Notes under the pieces: generated by a model
Database searches by the model: none
The model's input: only the letters and a program-made list of their open reading frames with translations
What the model was told of the DNA's origin: nothing
Assembly (NCBI GenBank): GCA_018384065.1
Contig: JAHAYL010000040.1
Location: forward strand, 58,374-122,373
Length of the DNA stretch: 64,000 bases
Direction: 5' to 3'
Source: Oxalobacter sp.
GTDB lineage: Bacteria > Pseudomonadota > Gammaproteobacteria > Burkholderiales > Burkholderiaceae_D
Made by a program: the position numbers and the translations under genes
In this document: in pieces, positions 1 through 9,016 of the stretch
Position numbering within the stretch: the first letter of the stretch is position 1
Layout of the letters: every line of letters begins with the position of its first letter

Positions 1-545
1 CGGTCACCGACACGCAGGTTTTCTTTCGGGATCATCTGGTCGCGTGGCAGACGGCTTTCCACCTTGCTGAATTCAATGATGGCATCTCCCTTCTCCATCC
101 TTTTGATGACACCATTGACAATGGACTCACCACGGTCAAGGAAATCGTTCAGGTTCTGTTCACGTTCTGCATCGCGGATACGCTGCAGGACAATCTGCTT
201 GGTATCCTGCGCAAAACGGCGCCCCAGGAAGTCACTGGTGTTTTCAATCGGTTCTTCGATGTACTCACCAACCTCGATATCCGGGAACTGTTCCCTTGCC
301 TCAAAGAAGAGGATTTCCTGGTCAGGCTGCTGGAGCCCCGCTTCATCAGGAACCACTTTCCAGCGGCGGAAAGATTCGCGCTCGCCGGTTTCCCTGTCAA
401 TCGCAACACGGATATCCACATCACCCGGATAACGTTTCTTGGTTGCCAAGGCCATTGCGTGTTCCAAGGCTTCCAGGACGATTTCCTTGCTGACATTTTT
501 TTCGCGCGCCAGCGCATCCACTAACTGAAGAATTTCAAGACTCAT
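1..545 (-). CDS. nusA: transcription termination/antitermination factor NusA, 5' part only
   Basis: NusA binds RNA polymerase and modulates pausing, intrinsic termination and antitermination. About 181 codons are inside the window; the gene runs off the left edge. The translation begins [20 protein letters not shown] and covers the N-terminal polymerase-binding domain and the first part of the S1 domain, up to a stretch ending KENLRVGDR. The start is fixed by overlap: its ATG at 545-543 shares the ATGA with the rimP stop codon, so the two are probably translationally coupled. The rimP-nusA order is the normal proteobacterial arrangement. Identity is confident; the KH domains and C-terminus cannot be seen. 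Confidence 0.95.
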   Translation of the reverse strand, partial: MSLEILQLVDALAREKNVSKEIVLEALEHAMALATKKRYPGDVDIRVAIDRETGERESFRRWKVVPDEAGLQQPDQEILFFEAREQFPDIEVGEYIEEPIENTSDFLGRRFAQDTKQIVLQRIRDAEREQNLNDFLDRGESIVNGVIKRMEKGDAIIEFSKVESRLPRDQMIPKENLRVGD

Positions 546-1048
546 GCTTTGCGGCTCCTAAAATCCACCTGGGGTACCAGGTGTGCCCGGTCTATATCCG
601 GAATTGTGAAATGTAATACGGAACTGGTCTTTCCATCTGGATTGTCGAACTCAAGACCAATCTCATCCCCTTCTGGCTGCTGCAGGATTCCCTGGAATGT
701 CTTCCGGTTCAATCCTTCTACCGGGCGGCGGAGCCTGACCCACGCTTCAGCACCAGTGAAACGGACAAAGTCCTGAAACTTCTTCAGGGGTCTATCCAAG
801 CCTGGAGACGATACCTCCAGCCGCTCATAATCAGCATCCTCAACCATCAGGACATGGGACAGCTGACGGCTGACGGTTTCACAGTCATCCAACGAAATAC
901 CGTTACTGCTGCCCGCCTGGTCAGGCAGGCAGTCGATGTAGACACGCAGGATTCCGCCTGGCGCACGCTCGATATCCACGAGTTCGTAGCCACAGCCTGT
1001 CACCGTCTTTTCAATCAGTTCTTCCAACAAACAATGCTCCTGTTCCAA
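542..1048 (-). CDS. rimP: ribosome maturation factor RimP
   Basis: RimP acts in the cytoplasm in late assembly of the 30S ribosomal subunit. The 168-residue product has the usual family length. The N-terminal half contains the typical G-Y-E-L-V-D-I-E segment followed by L-R-V-Y-I-D, and the middle has the conserved D-C-E-x-V-S-R region and the V-S-S-P-G-L-D-R-P motif; the C-terminal part is the SH3-like domain. It overlaps nusA by 4 nt (ATGA) and is preceded by a promoter and a leader that contains an intrinsic terminator, so expression of the operon is probably attenuated. Confidence 0.95.
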   Translation of the reverse strand: MEQEHCLLEELIEKTVTGCGYELVDIERAPGGILRVYIDCLPDQAGSSNGISLDDCETVSRQLSHVLMVEDADYERLEVSSPGLDRPLKKFQDFVRFTGAEAWVRLRRPVEGLNRKTFQGILQQPEGDEIGLEFDNPDGKTSSVLHFTIPDIDRAHLVPQVDFRSRKA

Positions 1049-1168
1049 TTGCAGCCCCGCCTGTTACCAGCCACCATGCCAGTCATGGCAAGATGAAAAA
1101 AAAAATGGGCTAAAGCCCATCTGTTTCTTCCTTCTGCCCCATAAAACAACGGGCGAAACCTGTAGTGA
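1049..1168 (-). ncRNA. rimP leader with internal intrinsic terminator (putative attenuator)
   Basis: The predicted transcript from the promoter at 1175-1203 has an untranslated leader of about 120 nt before rimP. Within it, positions 1120-1105 (minus strand) form a 6-bp stem ATGGGC/GCCCAT with a TTTA loop, followed directly by nine Ts (1104-1096). That is a textbook intrinsic terminator placed about 50 nt before the rimP start, so the operon must be read through or antiterminated. A rimP-leader attenuator class has been proposed in gammaproteobacteria; assigning this one to it is inference. Possible antiterminator pairing with the upstream GGGGCAG segment (1140-1134) was not modelled. Confidence 0.6.
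1095..1120 (-). terminator. intrinsic terminator in the rimP leader
   Basis: Minus-strand hairpin ATGGGC-TTTA-GCCCAT (1120-1105) followed by nine consecutive Ts. It lies upstream of rimP and downstream of a strong promoter, not after a gene. Confidence 0.8.
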
Positions 1169-1174
1169 AATGAG

Positions 1175-1203
1175 ATTATATACGAATCATGCTGGAACAT
1201 CAA
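1175..1203 (-). promoter_or_regulatory. sigma-70 promoter for rimP-nusA
   Basis: Minus-strand -35 TTGATG (1203-1198), 17-bp spacer and perfect -10 TATAAT (1180-1175). Transcription should start near 1168. It is the only strong promoter in the 406-bp divergent gap between rimP and parE. Confidence 0.7.
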
Positions 1204-1374
1204 TGTTATTGGCGGAATAAATCCAATAATATCAACAACCTTGATGCGTTCCAGCACCAAGAACCGCCTGAAAATCCCCTGAAAATACTGACCACGTCAT
1301 GAAAGTCATTGTTTTTTATAGGAAAAACCTGTAAAAAGCACCTGCAAACCCTGCTGTTTTATCGGAACAGTATC

Positions 1375-1403
1375 TTGGGTTATCTTCCGGACCGTTGTAA
1401 AAT
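1375..1403 (+). promoter_or_regulatory. candidate promoter for parE
   Basis: Plus-strand TTGGGT (1375-1380), 17-bp spacer, TAAAAT (1398-1403), about 50 nt before the parE start. The match to consensus is moderate and I see no operator. Confidence 0.4.
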
Positions 1404-1454
1404 CCGCAGTTTATCATCCATCTGAACCGGCAGCTTGCCCGTTCCTGAACCTTT

Positions 1455-3431
1455 ATGGCAGAAAAAAACACCGGATACAGTGAAGATTCAATCAAGGTGC
1501 TGAAAGGCCTAGAGCCTGTCCGGCAGCGCCCGGGCATGTACACCCGAACGGAAAATCCCCTGCATATCATCACTGAAGTCATTGACAATGCCTCAGACGA
1601 GGCAATCGGTGGCTGGTGTACAGACATCCAGGTCACCCTGAATGCTGATGGCAGTGTCACCGTTGAGGACAATGGACGGGGCATCCCTGTCGGCATCCAT
1701 CCTGAGGAAGGCGTTCCTACAGTCCAGATTGTTTTCACCCAGTTGCATTCCGGCGGTAAATTCACCAAAGGGACTGACAGTGCATACGCCTTTTCCGGGG
1801 GACTGCACGGTGTCGGTGTTTCCGTGACAAACGCCCTTTCCAAACGGATTGACGTCACTGTCTGGCGTGACAGGCAGGAACATCATATTGCATTCACTGA
1901 TGGCGAAGTGTCTGTCCCGCTTTCTTCAACACTCTTGCCACGCAAGGAAAAACGGACCGGTACGAAAATCACTGTCTGGCCAGATGGCACTTATTTCGAT
2001 GACCTTGCCATTCCCTTGGCAGACCTCCGCCATCTTCTTCGGTCCAAGGCAATCCTGCTGCCGGGCCTGAAAGTCTCCCTGACCCAACCTGACGGCAAGG
2101 AAGAGACCTGGTATTACGCTGATGGCCTGAAAGGTTACCTGTCAGAATCCTTGGGACTGGTTTCTGAAGAGGATACGGTGATACCCCTCTTTACCGGGGA
2201 ACACTATGCCACAGCAGAAGAGGAAGACTTCGCTGACGGTGAAGGCGCTGCCTGGGTCATCGCATGGACAGCTGAAGGAACACCTGTCAGGGAATCTTTC
2301 GTCAACCTGATTCCAACCCCGGCAGGCGGTACCCATGAAAACGGGCTGCGTGATGGCCTTTTCAATGCAGTGAAGAATTTCACTGAAATCCATTCATTGA
2401 TGCCCAAAGGCGTCCGGTTGCTCCCGGAAGATGTCTTTGTCCGGGTTTCTTTCCTGCTGTCTGCCCGTGTACTGGATCCCCAGTTCCAAGGACAGATCAA
2501 GGAAAAACTCAATTCCCGTGATGCTGTCCGCTTGGTTTCGCACTGCATCCGCCCTGTCTTCGAGCAATGGCTGCACCAGAATGTGGAATATGGCAGGAAG
2601 CTGGCAGAACTGGTCATCCGCCAGGCACAGGCACGGATGCGCCAGTTGCAGAAAATTGAAAAGAAAAAATCCTCTTCAGTAGCTGTGCTGCCCGGCAAGC
2701 TGACTGACTGTGAATCCCATGACACCTCCCGCAATGAACTGTTCCTGGTCGAAGGCGACTCTGCGGGCGGATCCGCAAAAATGGGACGTGACAAAGAATA
2801 CCAAGCCATCCTGCCCTTACGGGGTAAGGTCCTGAACTCCTGGGAAACCGACCGTGACAGGCTGTTTGCCAACCAGGAAATCCACGATATCTCTGTTGCC
2901 ATCGGGGTTGATCCGCACGGTCCGGACGATAACCCCGACCTGTCCGGACTGCGTTACGGCAAAATCTGCATCCTGTCTGACGCTGATGTCGATGGTTCCC
3001 ATATCCAGGTTTTATTGTTGACACTTTTCTTTAAGCATTTTCCGAAACTCATTGAAAACGGAAATATTTTTGTTGCAAGACCACCGCTTTTCCGTATTGA
3101 TGCACCAGCAAGGGGCAGGAAACCCGTGCAGAAACTTTATGCACTGGATGATGCAGAACTGACCAAGATCCTTGAACGCCTGCATAAAGAAGGCCATAAA
3201 GATACCGTGCTTGGCATCTCCCGTTTCAAAGGGCTTGGTGAAATGAGTGCTGAACAGCTCTGGGAAACCACCTTGAATCCTGACACCCGCCGGCTCCTGC
3301 CTGTCATGCTGGGGGATATCGGAAAAGACGAATCAGTAAAACGCTTCCAGATGCTGATGGGCAAAGGAGAAGCCGCTGCCCGGCGTTCGTGGATGGAAGA
3401 GCATGGCAATGAAGCCGAGACAGATATCTGA
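1455..3431 (+). CDS. parE: DNA topoisomerase IV subunit B (ParE)
   Basis: ParE is the ATPase subunit of topoisomerase IV, which decatenates daughter chromosomes and relaxes supercoils together with ParC. The 658 residues show the GHKL ATPase fold first: E-V-I-D-N-A-S-D-E-A (41-50), D-N-G-R-G-I-P (72-78) and the G-G-L-H-G-V-G-V ATP lid near 115-122. The transducer follows, then the TOPRIM part with E-G-D-S-A-G-G-S-A near 432 and the metal-binding D-A-D-V-D-G-S near 508. The short length, without the GyrB insert, and the parC gene 32 bp downstream identify ParE rather than GyrB. The ribosome-binding site is weak. Confidence 0.95.
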   Translation: MAEKNTGYSEDSIKVLKGLEPVRQRPGMYTRTENPLHIITEVIDNASDEAIGGWCTDIQVTLNADGSVTVEDNGRGIPVGIHPEEGVPTVQIVFTQLHSGGKFTKGTDSAYAFSGGLHGVGVSVTNALSKRIDVTVWRDRQEHHIAFTDGEVSVPLSSTLLPRKEKRTGTKITVWPDGTYFDDLAIPLADLRHLLRSKAILLPGLKVSLTQPDGKEETWYYADGLKGYLSESLGLVSEEDTVIPLFTGEHYATAEEEDFADGEGAAWVIAWTAEGTPVRESFVNLIPTPAGGTHENGLRDGLFNAVKNFTEIHSLMPKGVRLLPEDVFVRVSFLLSARVLDPQFQGQIKEKLNSRDAVRLVSHCIRPVFEQWLHQNVEYGRKLAELVIRQAQARMRQLQKIEKKKSSSVAVLPGKLTDCESHDTSRNELFLVEGDSAGGSAKMGRDKEYQAILPLRGKVLNSWETDRDRLFANQEIHDISVAIGVDPHGPDDNPDLSGLRYGKICILSDADVDGSHIQVLLLTLFFKHFPKLIENGNIFVARPPLFRIDAPARGRKPVQKLYALDDAELTKILERLHKEGHKDTVLGISRFKGLGEMSAEQLWETTLNPDTRRLLPVMLGDIGKDESVKRFQMLMGKGEAAARRSWMEEHGNEAETDI

Positions 3432-3463
3432 AACACCGAATTTGATGCTGGGAAACTGATGAT

Positions 3464-5815
3464 ATGAGTGAGCAACCTTCCCTGTTTGACACTGCGCCAA
3501 AAACTGAGGAACCGGTAGCGGAGCACCAGGAATCCCTGATGCTTGCCCGCTTTGCGGAACAGGCATATCTTGACTATGCCATCTCTGTTGTCAAAGGCAG
3601 AGCCCTACCGGATGTCTGTGATGGACAGAAGCCTGTTCAGCGAAGAATCCTCTATGCAATGAATGAGTTACGGCTGTCTTCTGAAGCAAAACCTCGGAAA
3701 TCAGCTGCTGTGGTCGGCGATGTCTTGGGCAAACTGCATCCTCATGGCGACCAGTCTGTCTATGATGCCCTGGTCCGCATGGCACAGGATTTCACCATGC
3801 GTTATCCATTGGTGGATGGTCATGGGAATTTCGGTTCCCGTGACGGGGACGGTGCTGCTGCCATGCGGTACACGGAAGCCAGACTGACACCGGTTTCCCA
3901 GCTTCTGCTGTCTGAAATCAACCAAGGAACCGTTGAATTCCAAGACAATTATGACGGTTCATCCCTTGAACCTGCCATGCTCCCTGCCCGTCTGCCGATA
4001 ACACTGATGAATGGGGCATCGGGCATTGCTGTCGGCATGGCAACAGAAATCCCTTCCCATAACCTGAATGAAGTGGCGGATGCCGCCATAGCCTTGATCC
4101 GGGATCCCAACCTGTCCCATGAGGAACTGATGCGCATCCTGCCAGGACCAGACTTCCCGGGTGGTGGGCAAATCATTTCCAACGCTGATACGATTTCCGA
4201 TGTTTATGCATCTGGCCGTGGCAGCCTTAAAGTCCGGGCAAGGTGGAAAATCGAAGAACTGGCACGTGGTCAATGGCAGGCGGTCATCACTGAACTTCCT
4301 CCAGTGACATCAACCCAGAAAGTCCTTCAGGAAATCGAAGAACTGACCAATCCTAAAGTCCGGTCAGGGAAAAAATCGCTTTCCCCCGACCAGGCAGCGT
4401 TGAAACAGCAGTTCCTGAGCCTGCTGGATACGGTCCGCGACGAATCAGGACGCGATGCACCGGTACGCATCGTCCTGGAACCAAAATCCCGACGCCAGGA
4501 TCCAGAATCCTTCATGCAGACACTGCTTGCCCATACATCGCTTGAAGGCAACACCACCATCAACCTGGTGATGATCGGCATAGATGGCCGTCCCCAGCAG
4601 AAAGGGCTTGTGCAGATCCTGAAAGAATGGATTGAATTCCGTTTCGACACCGTCAGGCGGCGGACCCGCTGGCGCTTAGGTAAAGTCAACGAACGCATCC
4701 ATATCCTGGAAGGCCGGATAACCGTCCTGCTGAATATCGATGAGGTCATCCACATCATCCGTGAATCCGATGAACCGAAAATGGCCCTGATGTCCCGGTT
4801 CAACCTGTCAGACACCCAAGCAGAAGACATTCTTGAAATCCGTCTCCGTCAGCTGGCACGGCTTGAGAAAATCAAGATTGAACAGGAACTGGCTGACCTT
4901 CAGAAAGAAAAAGGCAGACTGCAGGATGTATTGGAAAAACCCGCTACCCTGCGGCGCCTGATTGTCCGTGAAATCGAAGCAGACCGGAAACAGTTCGGTG
5001 ATGTGCGCCGTACATTGATCCAGGAAGAAGAGAAAGCATCGGTCGAACAGCAGATTGCAGACGGTCCTGTCACAGTCATCGTCTCCAAGAATGGTTGGCT
5101 GCGGTTACGCCAAGGACATGCTTTGAACCTCTCTGCCCTGACCTTCAAGCAGGGAGACAGCCTTTACAGTACCTTTGAATGCCGCACAACAGATGTCCTG
5201 CTGGCTTTCTCGAACAAAGGCCGGATCTATTCAATCCCTGTCCATCAATTGCCAGGCGGCAGAGGGGACGGTACACCGGTCACAACCTTCGCAGAAGTCG
5301 GTATCGAAGAGGAAATCGTCCATTATTACGCTGGGAAAGCAGATACCCAGATGATGCTGGCCATGTCATCCGGTTACGGCTTTACCACAACGGTCAATGA
5401 CATGACCAGCCGGACCCGGAACGGCAAATCATTCATCACCTTGGAAGAAAATGATACCTTGCTCCAACCTGCTGTCCTGAATGACAGCCAGCAATGGATT
5501 GCTGTCCTGTCTGGACATGGCCGCATCTTGGTATTTGAACGCCATGAACTGCGCTCACTGGCTTCAGGGGGACGTGGGACAACGCTCATTTCCCTGGAGC
5601 CTGATGAAAAAATCCTGGCTTTCCTGCCTATGGATGAACGTGGAGGTATGGTTGTCTGCCAATCAGGAAACGGGAAACTGTATCAAGTGAAAGTCTCTGT
5701 CGGCAAGGATATACCATACAACGGCAGACGCGGACGAAAAGGCAGGAATGTGGAATCCCGGTTCAAACCGGTAGGACTGGAGCTGCCTCCAGTAGATACA
5801 GTGGATTCCAAATAA
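3464..5815 (+). CDS. parC: DNA topoisomerase IV subunit A (ParC)
   Basis: ParC is the DNA-cleaving subunit of topoisomerase IV and works with ParE encoded just upstream. The 783 residues open with the winged-helix/catalytic core: H-P-H-G-D at 92-96 and the active-site tyrosine in [11 protein letters not shown] (Tyr136). A tower and coiled-coil region follow (about 370-500), then a C-terminal beta-pinwheel with short degenerate blades such as [10 protein letters not shown]. In the quinolone-resistance region the position of E. coli Ser80 is Gln97 and that of Glu84 is Asp101. It is probably cotranscribed with parE and ends before a long hairpin. Confidence 0.95.
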   Translation: MSEQPSLFDTAPKTEEPVAEHQESLMLARFAEQAYLDYAISVVKGRALPDVCDGQKPVQRRILYAMNELRLSSEAKPRKSAAVVGDVLGKLHPHGDQSVYDALVRMAQDFTMRYPLVDGHGNFGSRDGDGAAAMRYTEARLTPVSQLLLSEINQGTVEFQDNYDGSSLEPAMLPARLPITLMNGASGIAVGMATEIPSHNLNEVADAAIALIRDPNLSHEELMRILPGPDFPGGGQIISNADTISDVYASGRGSLKVRARWKIEELARGQWQAVITELPPVTSTQKVLQEIEELTNPKVRSGKKSLSPDQAALKQQFLSLLDTVRDESGRDAPVRIVLEPKSRRQDPESFMQTLLAHTSLEGNTTINLVMIGIDGRPQQKGLVQILKEWIEFRFDTVRRRTRWRLGKVNERIHILEGRITVLLNIDEVIHIIRESDEPKMALMSRFNLSDTQAEDILEIRLRQLARLEKIKIEQELADLQKEKGRLQDVLEKPATLRRLIVREIEADRKQFGDVRRTLIQEEEKASVEQQIADGPVTVIVSKNGWLRLRQGHALNLSALTFKQGDSLYSTFECRTTDVLLAFSNKGRIYSIPVHQLPGGRGDGTPVTTFAEVGIEEEIVHYYAGKADTQMMLAMSSGYGFTTTVNDMTSRTRNGKSFITLEENDTLLQPAVLNDSQQWIAVLSGHGRILVFERHELRSLASGGRGTTLISLEPDEKILAFLPMDERGGMVVCQSGNGKLYQVKVSVGKDIPYNGRRGRKGRNVESRFKPVGLELPPVDTVDSK

Positions 5816-5831
5816 GTCTGAAACCGATGCA

Positions 5832-5868
5832 GGAAATGCCCTGAAAAACCGTTTTCCAGGGCATTTCC
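5832..5868. terminator. hairpin between converging parC and ridA-like genes
   Basis: A 12-bp perfect stem (5832-5843 with 5857-5868, GGAAATGCCCTG) extended inward by GAAAA/TTTTC. There is no T-tract on either side, so termination at this site is inference from its position between convergent genes. Confidence 0.5.
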
Positions 5869-5885
5869 ATATTCAGTGAAGCTGG

Positions 5886-6344
5886 TTATTCAATTTCTGC
5901 AATCAGCTCAATTTCGAGGCAGGCACCTGTCGGAATCTGTGCGACACCAAAAGCAGAACGGGCATGCTTCCCGATTTCGCCAAAAACTTCCACCAACAGG
6001 TCAGAAGCACCATTGGTCACCAGATGGTGGTCAGTGAAATCAGGGGTGGAATTGACAAGCGCAAGCACCTTGACGATACGTTTGACCTTGGTCAGGTCAC
6101 CGCCACACGCATCCTGCAGAGTCCCAATCATGTCAATGGCCGCCTGACGGGCAACCTTCTGCCCTTCTGCCACAGTGATATCCTTGCCGAACTGACCGAC
6201 ACGGGGCTTGCCGTCCTGTTTTCCAAGATGACCGGAAAGAAAAACCAGATTGCCAGACTGGACATACATGACATAGGAAGCCACAGGCTTGGCAACAGGC
6301 GGTAACGTGATATTGAGTTTCTTCAGATTTTCGTAAACGGACAT
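5886..6344 (-). CDS. RidA/YjgF-YER057c-UK114 family protein
   Basis: RidA-family trimers typically hydrolyse reactive enamine/imine intermediates of amino-acid metabolism. The 152 residues are about 24 longer than classical RidA and fit the longer subgroup; family motifs include L-V-F-L-S-G-H-L-G near 33-41 and A-R-S-A-F-G-V-A-Q-I-P-T-G-A near 128-141. In E. coli RidA the catalytic Arg105 sits in V-A-R-L-P; here that position is Gln (V-A-Q-I-P), so classical deaminase activity is doubtful. It is a single gene, converging on parC. The fold is confident, the biochemical role unknown. Confidence 0.85.
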   Translation of the reverse strand: MSVYENLKKLNITLPPVAKPVASYVMYVQSGNLVFLSGHLGKQDGKPRVGQFGKDITVAEGQKVARQAAIDMIGTLQDACGGDLTKVKRIVKVLALVNSTPDFTDHHLVTNGASDLLVEVFGEIGKHARSAFGVAQIPTGACLEIELIAEIE

Positions 6345-6509
6345 AATGCACCTTGATGATTAAATACTTTCAGGAAACAGGGATTCCTATAAACCCGGTC
6401 GCAGCGATGCTGTTCAGATAAACAGAGATGGATATGATACACCACGCTTATCCAGCGTGCAGTTGCATCATCCAAGATGAATCATCAGTATCGGAAGAAT
6501 GTCCAGCAA

Positions 6510-6536
6510 CAAAAAAGCCAGGCGGCTGCCTGGCTT
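6510..6536 (-). terminator. intrinsic terminator after the alcohol dehydrogenase
   Basis: On the minus strand a 9-bp stem AAGCCAGGC/GCCTGGCTT (6536-6528 with 6523-6515) continues into TTTTTTGTT, about 50 nt after the alcohol dehydrogenase stop codon. Confidence 0.85.
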
Positions 6537-6588
6537 GGATAATGCCCTGACCTGCAGAGGGAACCTGACAGATACCCTGCCCGTCACC

Positions 6589-7638
6589 TCATGCCATCTT
6601 GAGTGATGCCATATCGATGACAAAACGGTATTTGACATCAGATTTCTCAAGCCGTTTATAGGCTTCATTGACCTGGTCGATAGAAATCATCTCGCAATCA
6701 GGCAATACATTTTTCTTCGCACAGAAATTCAGCATTTCCTGGGTTTCTGCAATCCCGCCAATCGGGGAACCTGCAATACGCCGCCGTCCGAAGAGCATTG
6801 GTGCAGAATCAAATTCAGGCATCGGTCCAACCTGTCCGACGATACAGAGGGTGCCATCAATATCAAGCAACGGGATATATGGGTTGATATCATGCTTGAC
6901 GGGTACCGTGTCAATAATGAGGTCAAGACTGTTGAGTGCCTGTTCCATCGCCGCCTTGTCGGTGGAAACCAACAGACGGTCAGCCCCAAGGCGTTTGGCT
7001 TCAGCTTCACGGGATGCAGAACGGCTGATGACCGTGACATCGGCTCCCATAGCGGACGCCAGCTTGACAGCCATATGCCCCAGACCACCAAGACCGACAA
7101 CCCCTACACGGGAACCCGGACCGATATGCCATGTACGCAGTGGCGAATAAGTGGTGATGCCCGCACACAACAATGGTGCAGCCCTGGACAGGTCAAGACC
7201 ATCTGGCACCTTCAGGGTGAATTCTTCCCGGACAACAAGATGCTTGGAATAACCGCCCTGCGTGATACTGCCATCAATCCTGTCACAGCTACAGTACGTC
7301 AATGTAGACATTTCGCGGCAAAGCTGTTCTTCCCCTTTCCGGCACTGGTCACAGACCATACAGCTGTCCACCATACAGCCCACTGCAACATTGTCACCCA
7401 CCTTGTATTTCTTCACATCTGAACCTACAGCAATGACACGCCCGATAATCTCATGCCCCGGTACCATGGGGAAAACCGCCATTCCCCAGTCATCATTGAC
7501 CATATGCAAATCGGAATGGCAGATACCACAATACAGGATTTCCATGCAGACATCATTCGGACGGGGTTCCCGGCGTTCAAAGACATGGGGCTTGAGCGGC
7601 GATGATTTTGCATTGGCGGCGTAGCCGATGGTTCTCAT
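6589..7638 (-). CDS. zinc-dependent NAD(P) alcohol dehydrogenase (YahK/cinnamyl-alcohol type)
   Basis: A cytoplasmic medium-chain dehydrogenase that probably reduces aldehydes to alcohols with NADPH. It has 349 residues. Catalytic zinc ligands are Cys40 (G-I-C-H-S-D), His62 (P-G-H-E) and Cys158 (L-L-C-A-G); structural zinc ligands are Cys93, 96, 99 and 107. The Rossmann motif G-L-G-G-L-G is at 182-187. It is last in a minus-strand run after an aldo-keto reductase and an exported alcohol dehydrogenase, and is followed by a clear terminator. It is collinear, without gaps, with the enzyme at 58880-59929 and differs at a minority of positions. The exact substrate cannot be read from the sequence. 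Confidence 0.9.
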   Translation of the reverse strand: MRTIGYAANAKSSPLKPHVFERREPRPNDVCMEILYCGICHSDLHMVNDDWGMAVFPMVPGHEIIGRVIAVGSDVKKYKVGDNVAVGCMVDSCMVCDQCRKGEEQLCREMSTLTYCSCDRIDGSITQGGYSKHLVVREEFTLKVPDGLDLSRAAPLLCAGITTYSPLRTWHIGPGSRVGVVGLGGLGHMAVKLASAMGADVTVISRSASREAEAKRLGADRLLVSTDKAAMEQALNSLDLIIDTVPVKHDINPYIPLLDIDGTLCIVGQVGPMPEFDSAPMLFGRRRIAGSPIGGIAETQEMLNFCAKKNVLPDCEMISIDQVNEAYKRLEKSDVKYRFVIDMASLKMA

Positions 7639-7725
7639 GATATTTCTCCTTTCTCAGTACATCATTGGACAGGCAACCCATCCAGTTTATCCATCTTTCC
7701 TCCCGTCATCAGGGAAAAGGCTGGA

Positions 7726-8880
7726 TCAGTCCGTATGTTTCAGCGTTTTCATATCGATGACATAACGGAACTTGACCTCACCTGCCTGGACTTTCTTATA
7801 GGCTTCATTGATGGCAGCTGCATCCGCCTTGATGACCTCCACTTCAGGGTAAAGGTTATGGGCGACCGAATAGTCCAGCATTTCCTGCGTTTCCTTGATG
7901 CCACCAATCTGGGAACCAAACACTTTCCGGTTGCCATGGATGACAAAGGAAAGCACGCTGATGGAAGGCATGTTCTTGATGGCAGGCAGCCCGACAATCG
8001 CCATCTGCCCATTGATTTTCAGCATCTTCATATACATGGCTGGATCATATTTTGCTGGAACCGTGCTCAGGACATAGTTCAGGGAATTGTCCAGCCCCTT
8101 CAGTTCCTCAGGATTCGTGACATTGACATAACGGACAGCACCCATCCGTCTGGCATCTTCCCGTTTTGCTTCAGTGATATCAAAAACCGTGACTTCCGCA
8201 CCCAAGGCAACTGCATATTTCACCGCCATATGCCCCAAGCCACCAAAACCGGCGATACCGATCTTGTCACCTTTCTTGACATTCATATAGTGGATAGGTG
8301 ACCAAGTAGTGATGCCAGCACACAGCAATGGGGCAATTTTTTCAATATCGGCATTCTCTGGCACCTTGATGGCAAAATTCTGTGAAACAACCAGGGTATC
8401 GGAATAACCACCCTGTGTCTGCTCGTTGTCATGGTACTTGTCATGGTCATGGTAAGTCAGCACCCTGTTCGGACAATACTGTTCCAGCCCCATCAGGCAG
8501 AACTCACATTCACCGCAGGCGTTGACAAGGCATCCAACACCTGCGATATCACCAACCTTGAATTTCGTCACATCCTTACCTGTCTTGACAACCCGGCCGA
8601 CGATTTCATGACCGGGCACCAATGGATATTCCTCTTTGCCCCAGTCGCTGGCGGCATGGTGCAGGTCGCTGTGGCAGATGCCTGCATAGAGGATTTCAAT
8701 CTGGATTTCATTGTCCCCGACAGCATGCCGGGAAAACGTATAGGGTTGGAACTCCCCTCCTTCAGCCATGACAGCAAAACCATGCGCTGGGATACGCGCA
8801 TGGTCTTCGACAGTATGGGCTGATGCCGTGAACAGTCCCAACCAGAACAGCAGGAAAGCTAAAAAGATATTACGTTTCAT
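7726..8880 (-). CDS. zinc-dependent alcohol dehydrogenase with an N-terminal signal peptide
   Basis: A 384-residue medium-chain alcohol dehydrogenase preceded by a Sec-type signal peptide: K-R at 2-3, a hydrophobic core at 5-18, and a probable cleavage site after A-S-A (residue 21). The mature part has the usual features: catalytic Cys69 (G-I-C-H-S-D) and His91 (P-G-H-E), structural cysteines 122, 125, 128 and 136, and a G-F-G-G-L-G nucleotide motif near 215. It sits 87 bp upstream of a cytoplasmic homologue on the same strand. Export is unexpected for an enzyme that depends on NAD(P)H. The histidine-rich insertion Y-H-D-H-D-K-Y-H-D at 143-151 is also unusual. The family is certain; the location is inferred from the leader. 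Confidence 0.88.
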   Translation of the reverse strand: MKRNIFLAFLLFWLGLFTASAHTVEDHARIPAHGFAVMAEGGEFQPYTFSRHAVGDNEIQIEILYAGICHSDLHHAASDWGKEEYPLVPGHEIVGRVVKTGKDVTKFKVGDIAGVGCLVNACGECEFCLMGLEQYCPNRVLTYHDHDKYHDNEQTQGGYSDTLVVSQNFAIKVPENADIEKIAPLLCAGITTWSPIHYMNVKKGDKIGIAGFGGLGHMAVKYAVALGAEVTVFDITEAKREDARRMGAVRYVNVTNPEELKGLDNSLNYVLSTVPAKYDPAMYMKMLKINGQMAIVGLPAIKNMPSISVLSFVIHGNRKVFGSQIGGIKETQEMLDYSVAHNLYPEVEVIKADAAAINEAYKKVQAGEVKFRYVIDMKTLKHTD

Positions 8881-8898
8881 AATGACTCCTGTTGAATG

Positions 8899-8942
8899 AT
8901 TTGTTTAAGATTGAAAAAGAATTTGTTTAAGATTGAAAAAGA
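8899..8942. repeat. 22-bp perfect tandem duplication upstream of the exported alcohol dehydrogenase
   Basis: Two adjacent identical 22-bp units (8899-8920 and 8921-8942, each starting ATTTGTTTAAGATTG) lie 19-62 bp upstream of the exported dehydrogenase start, in its leader or promoter. It could be a recent slippage duplication or a doubled binding site. Confidence 0.85.
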
Positions 8943-9016
8943 ACTTCCCTGTCAGGACCGTTTTTTCCCCAAGGCAACAATGCGGACTTAACTTGTTCCT
9001 ATGACCAATCAATTCA

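Noticed and set aside
1015..1260. Open frame upstream of rimP on the minus strand
   Set aside because: It runs through the promoter and terminator hairpin of the leader and has no protein-like composition.
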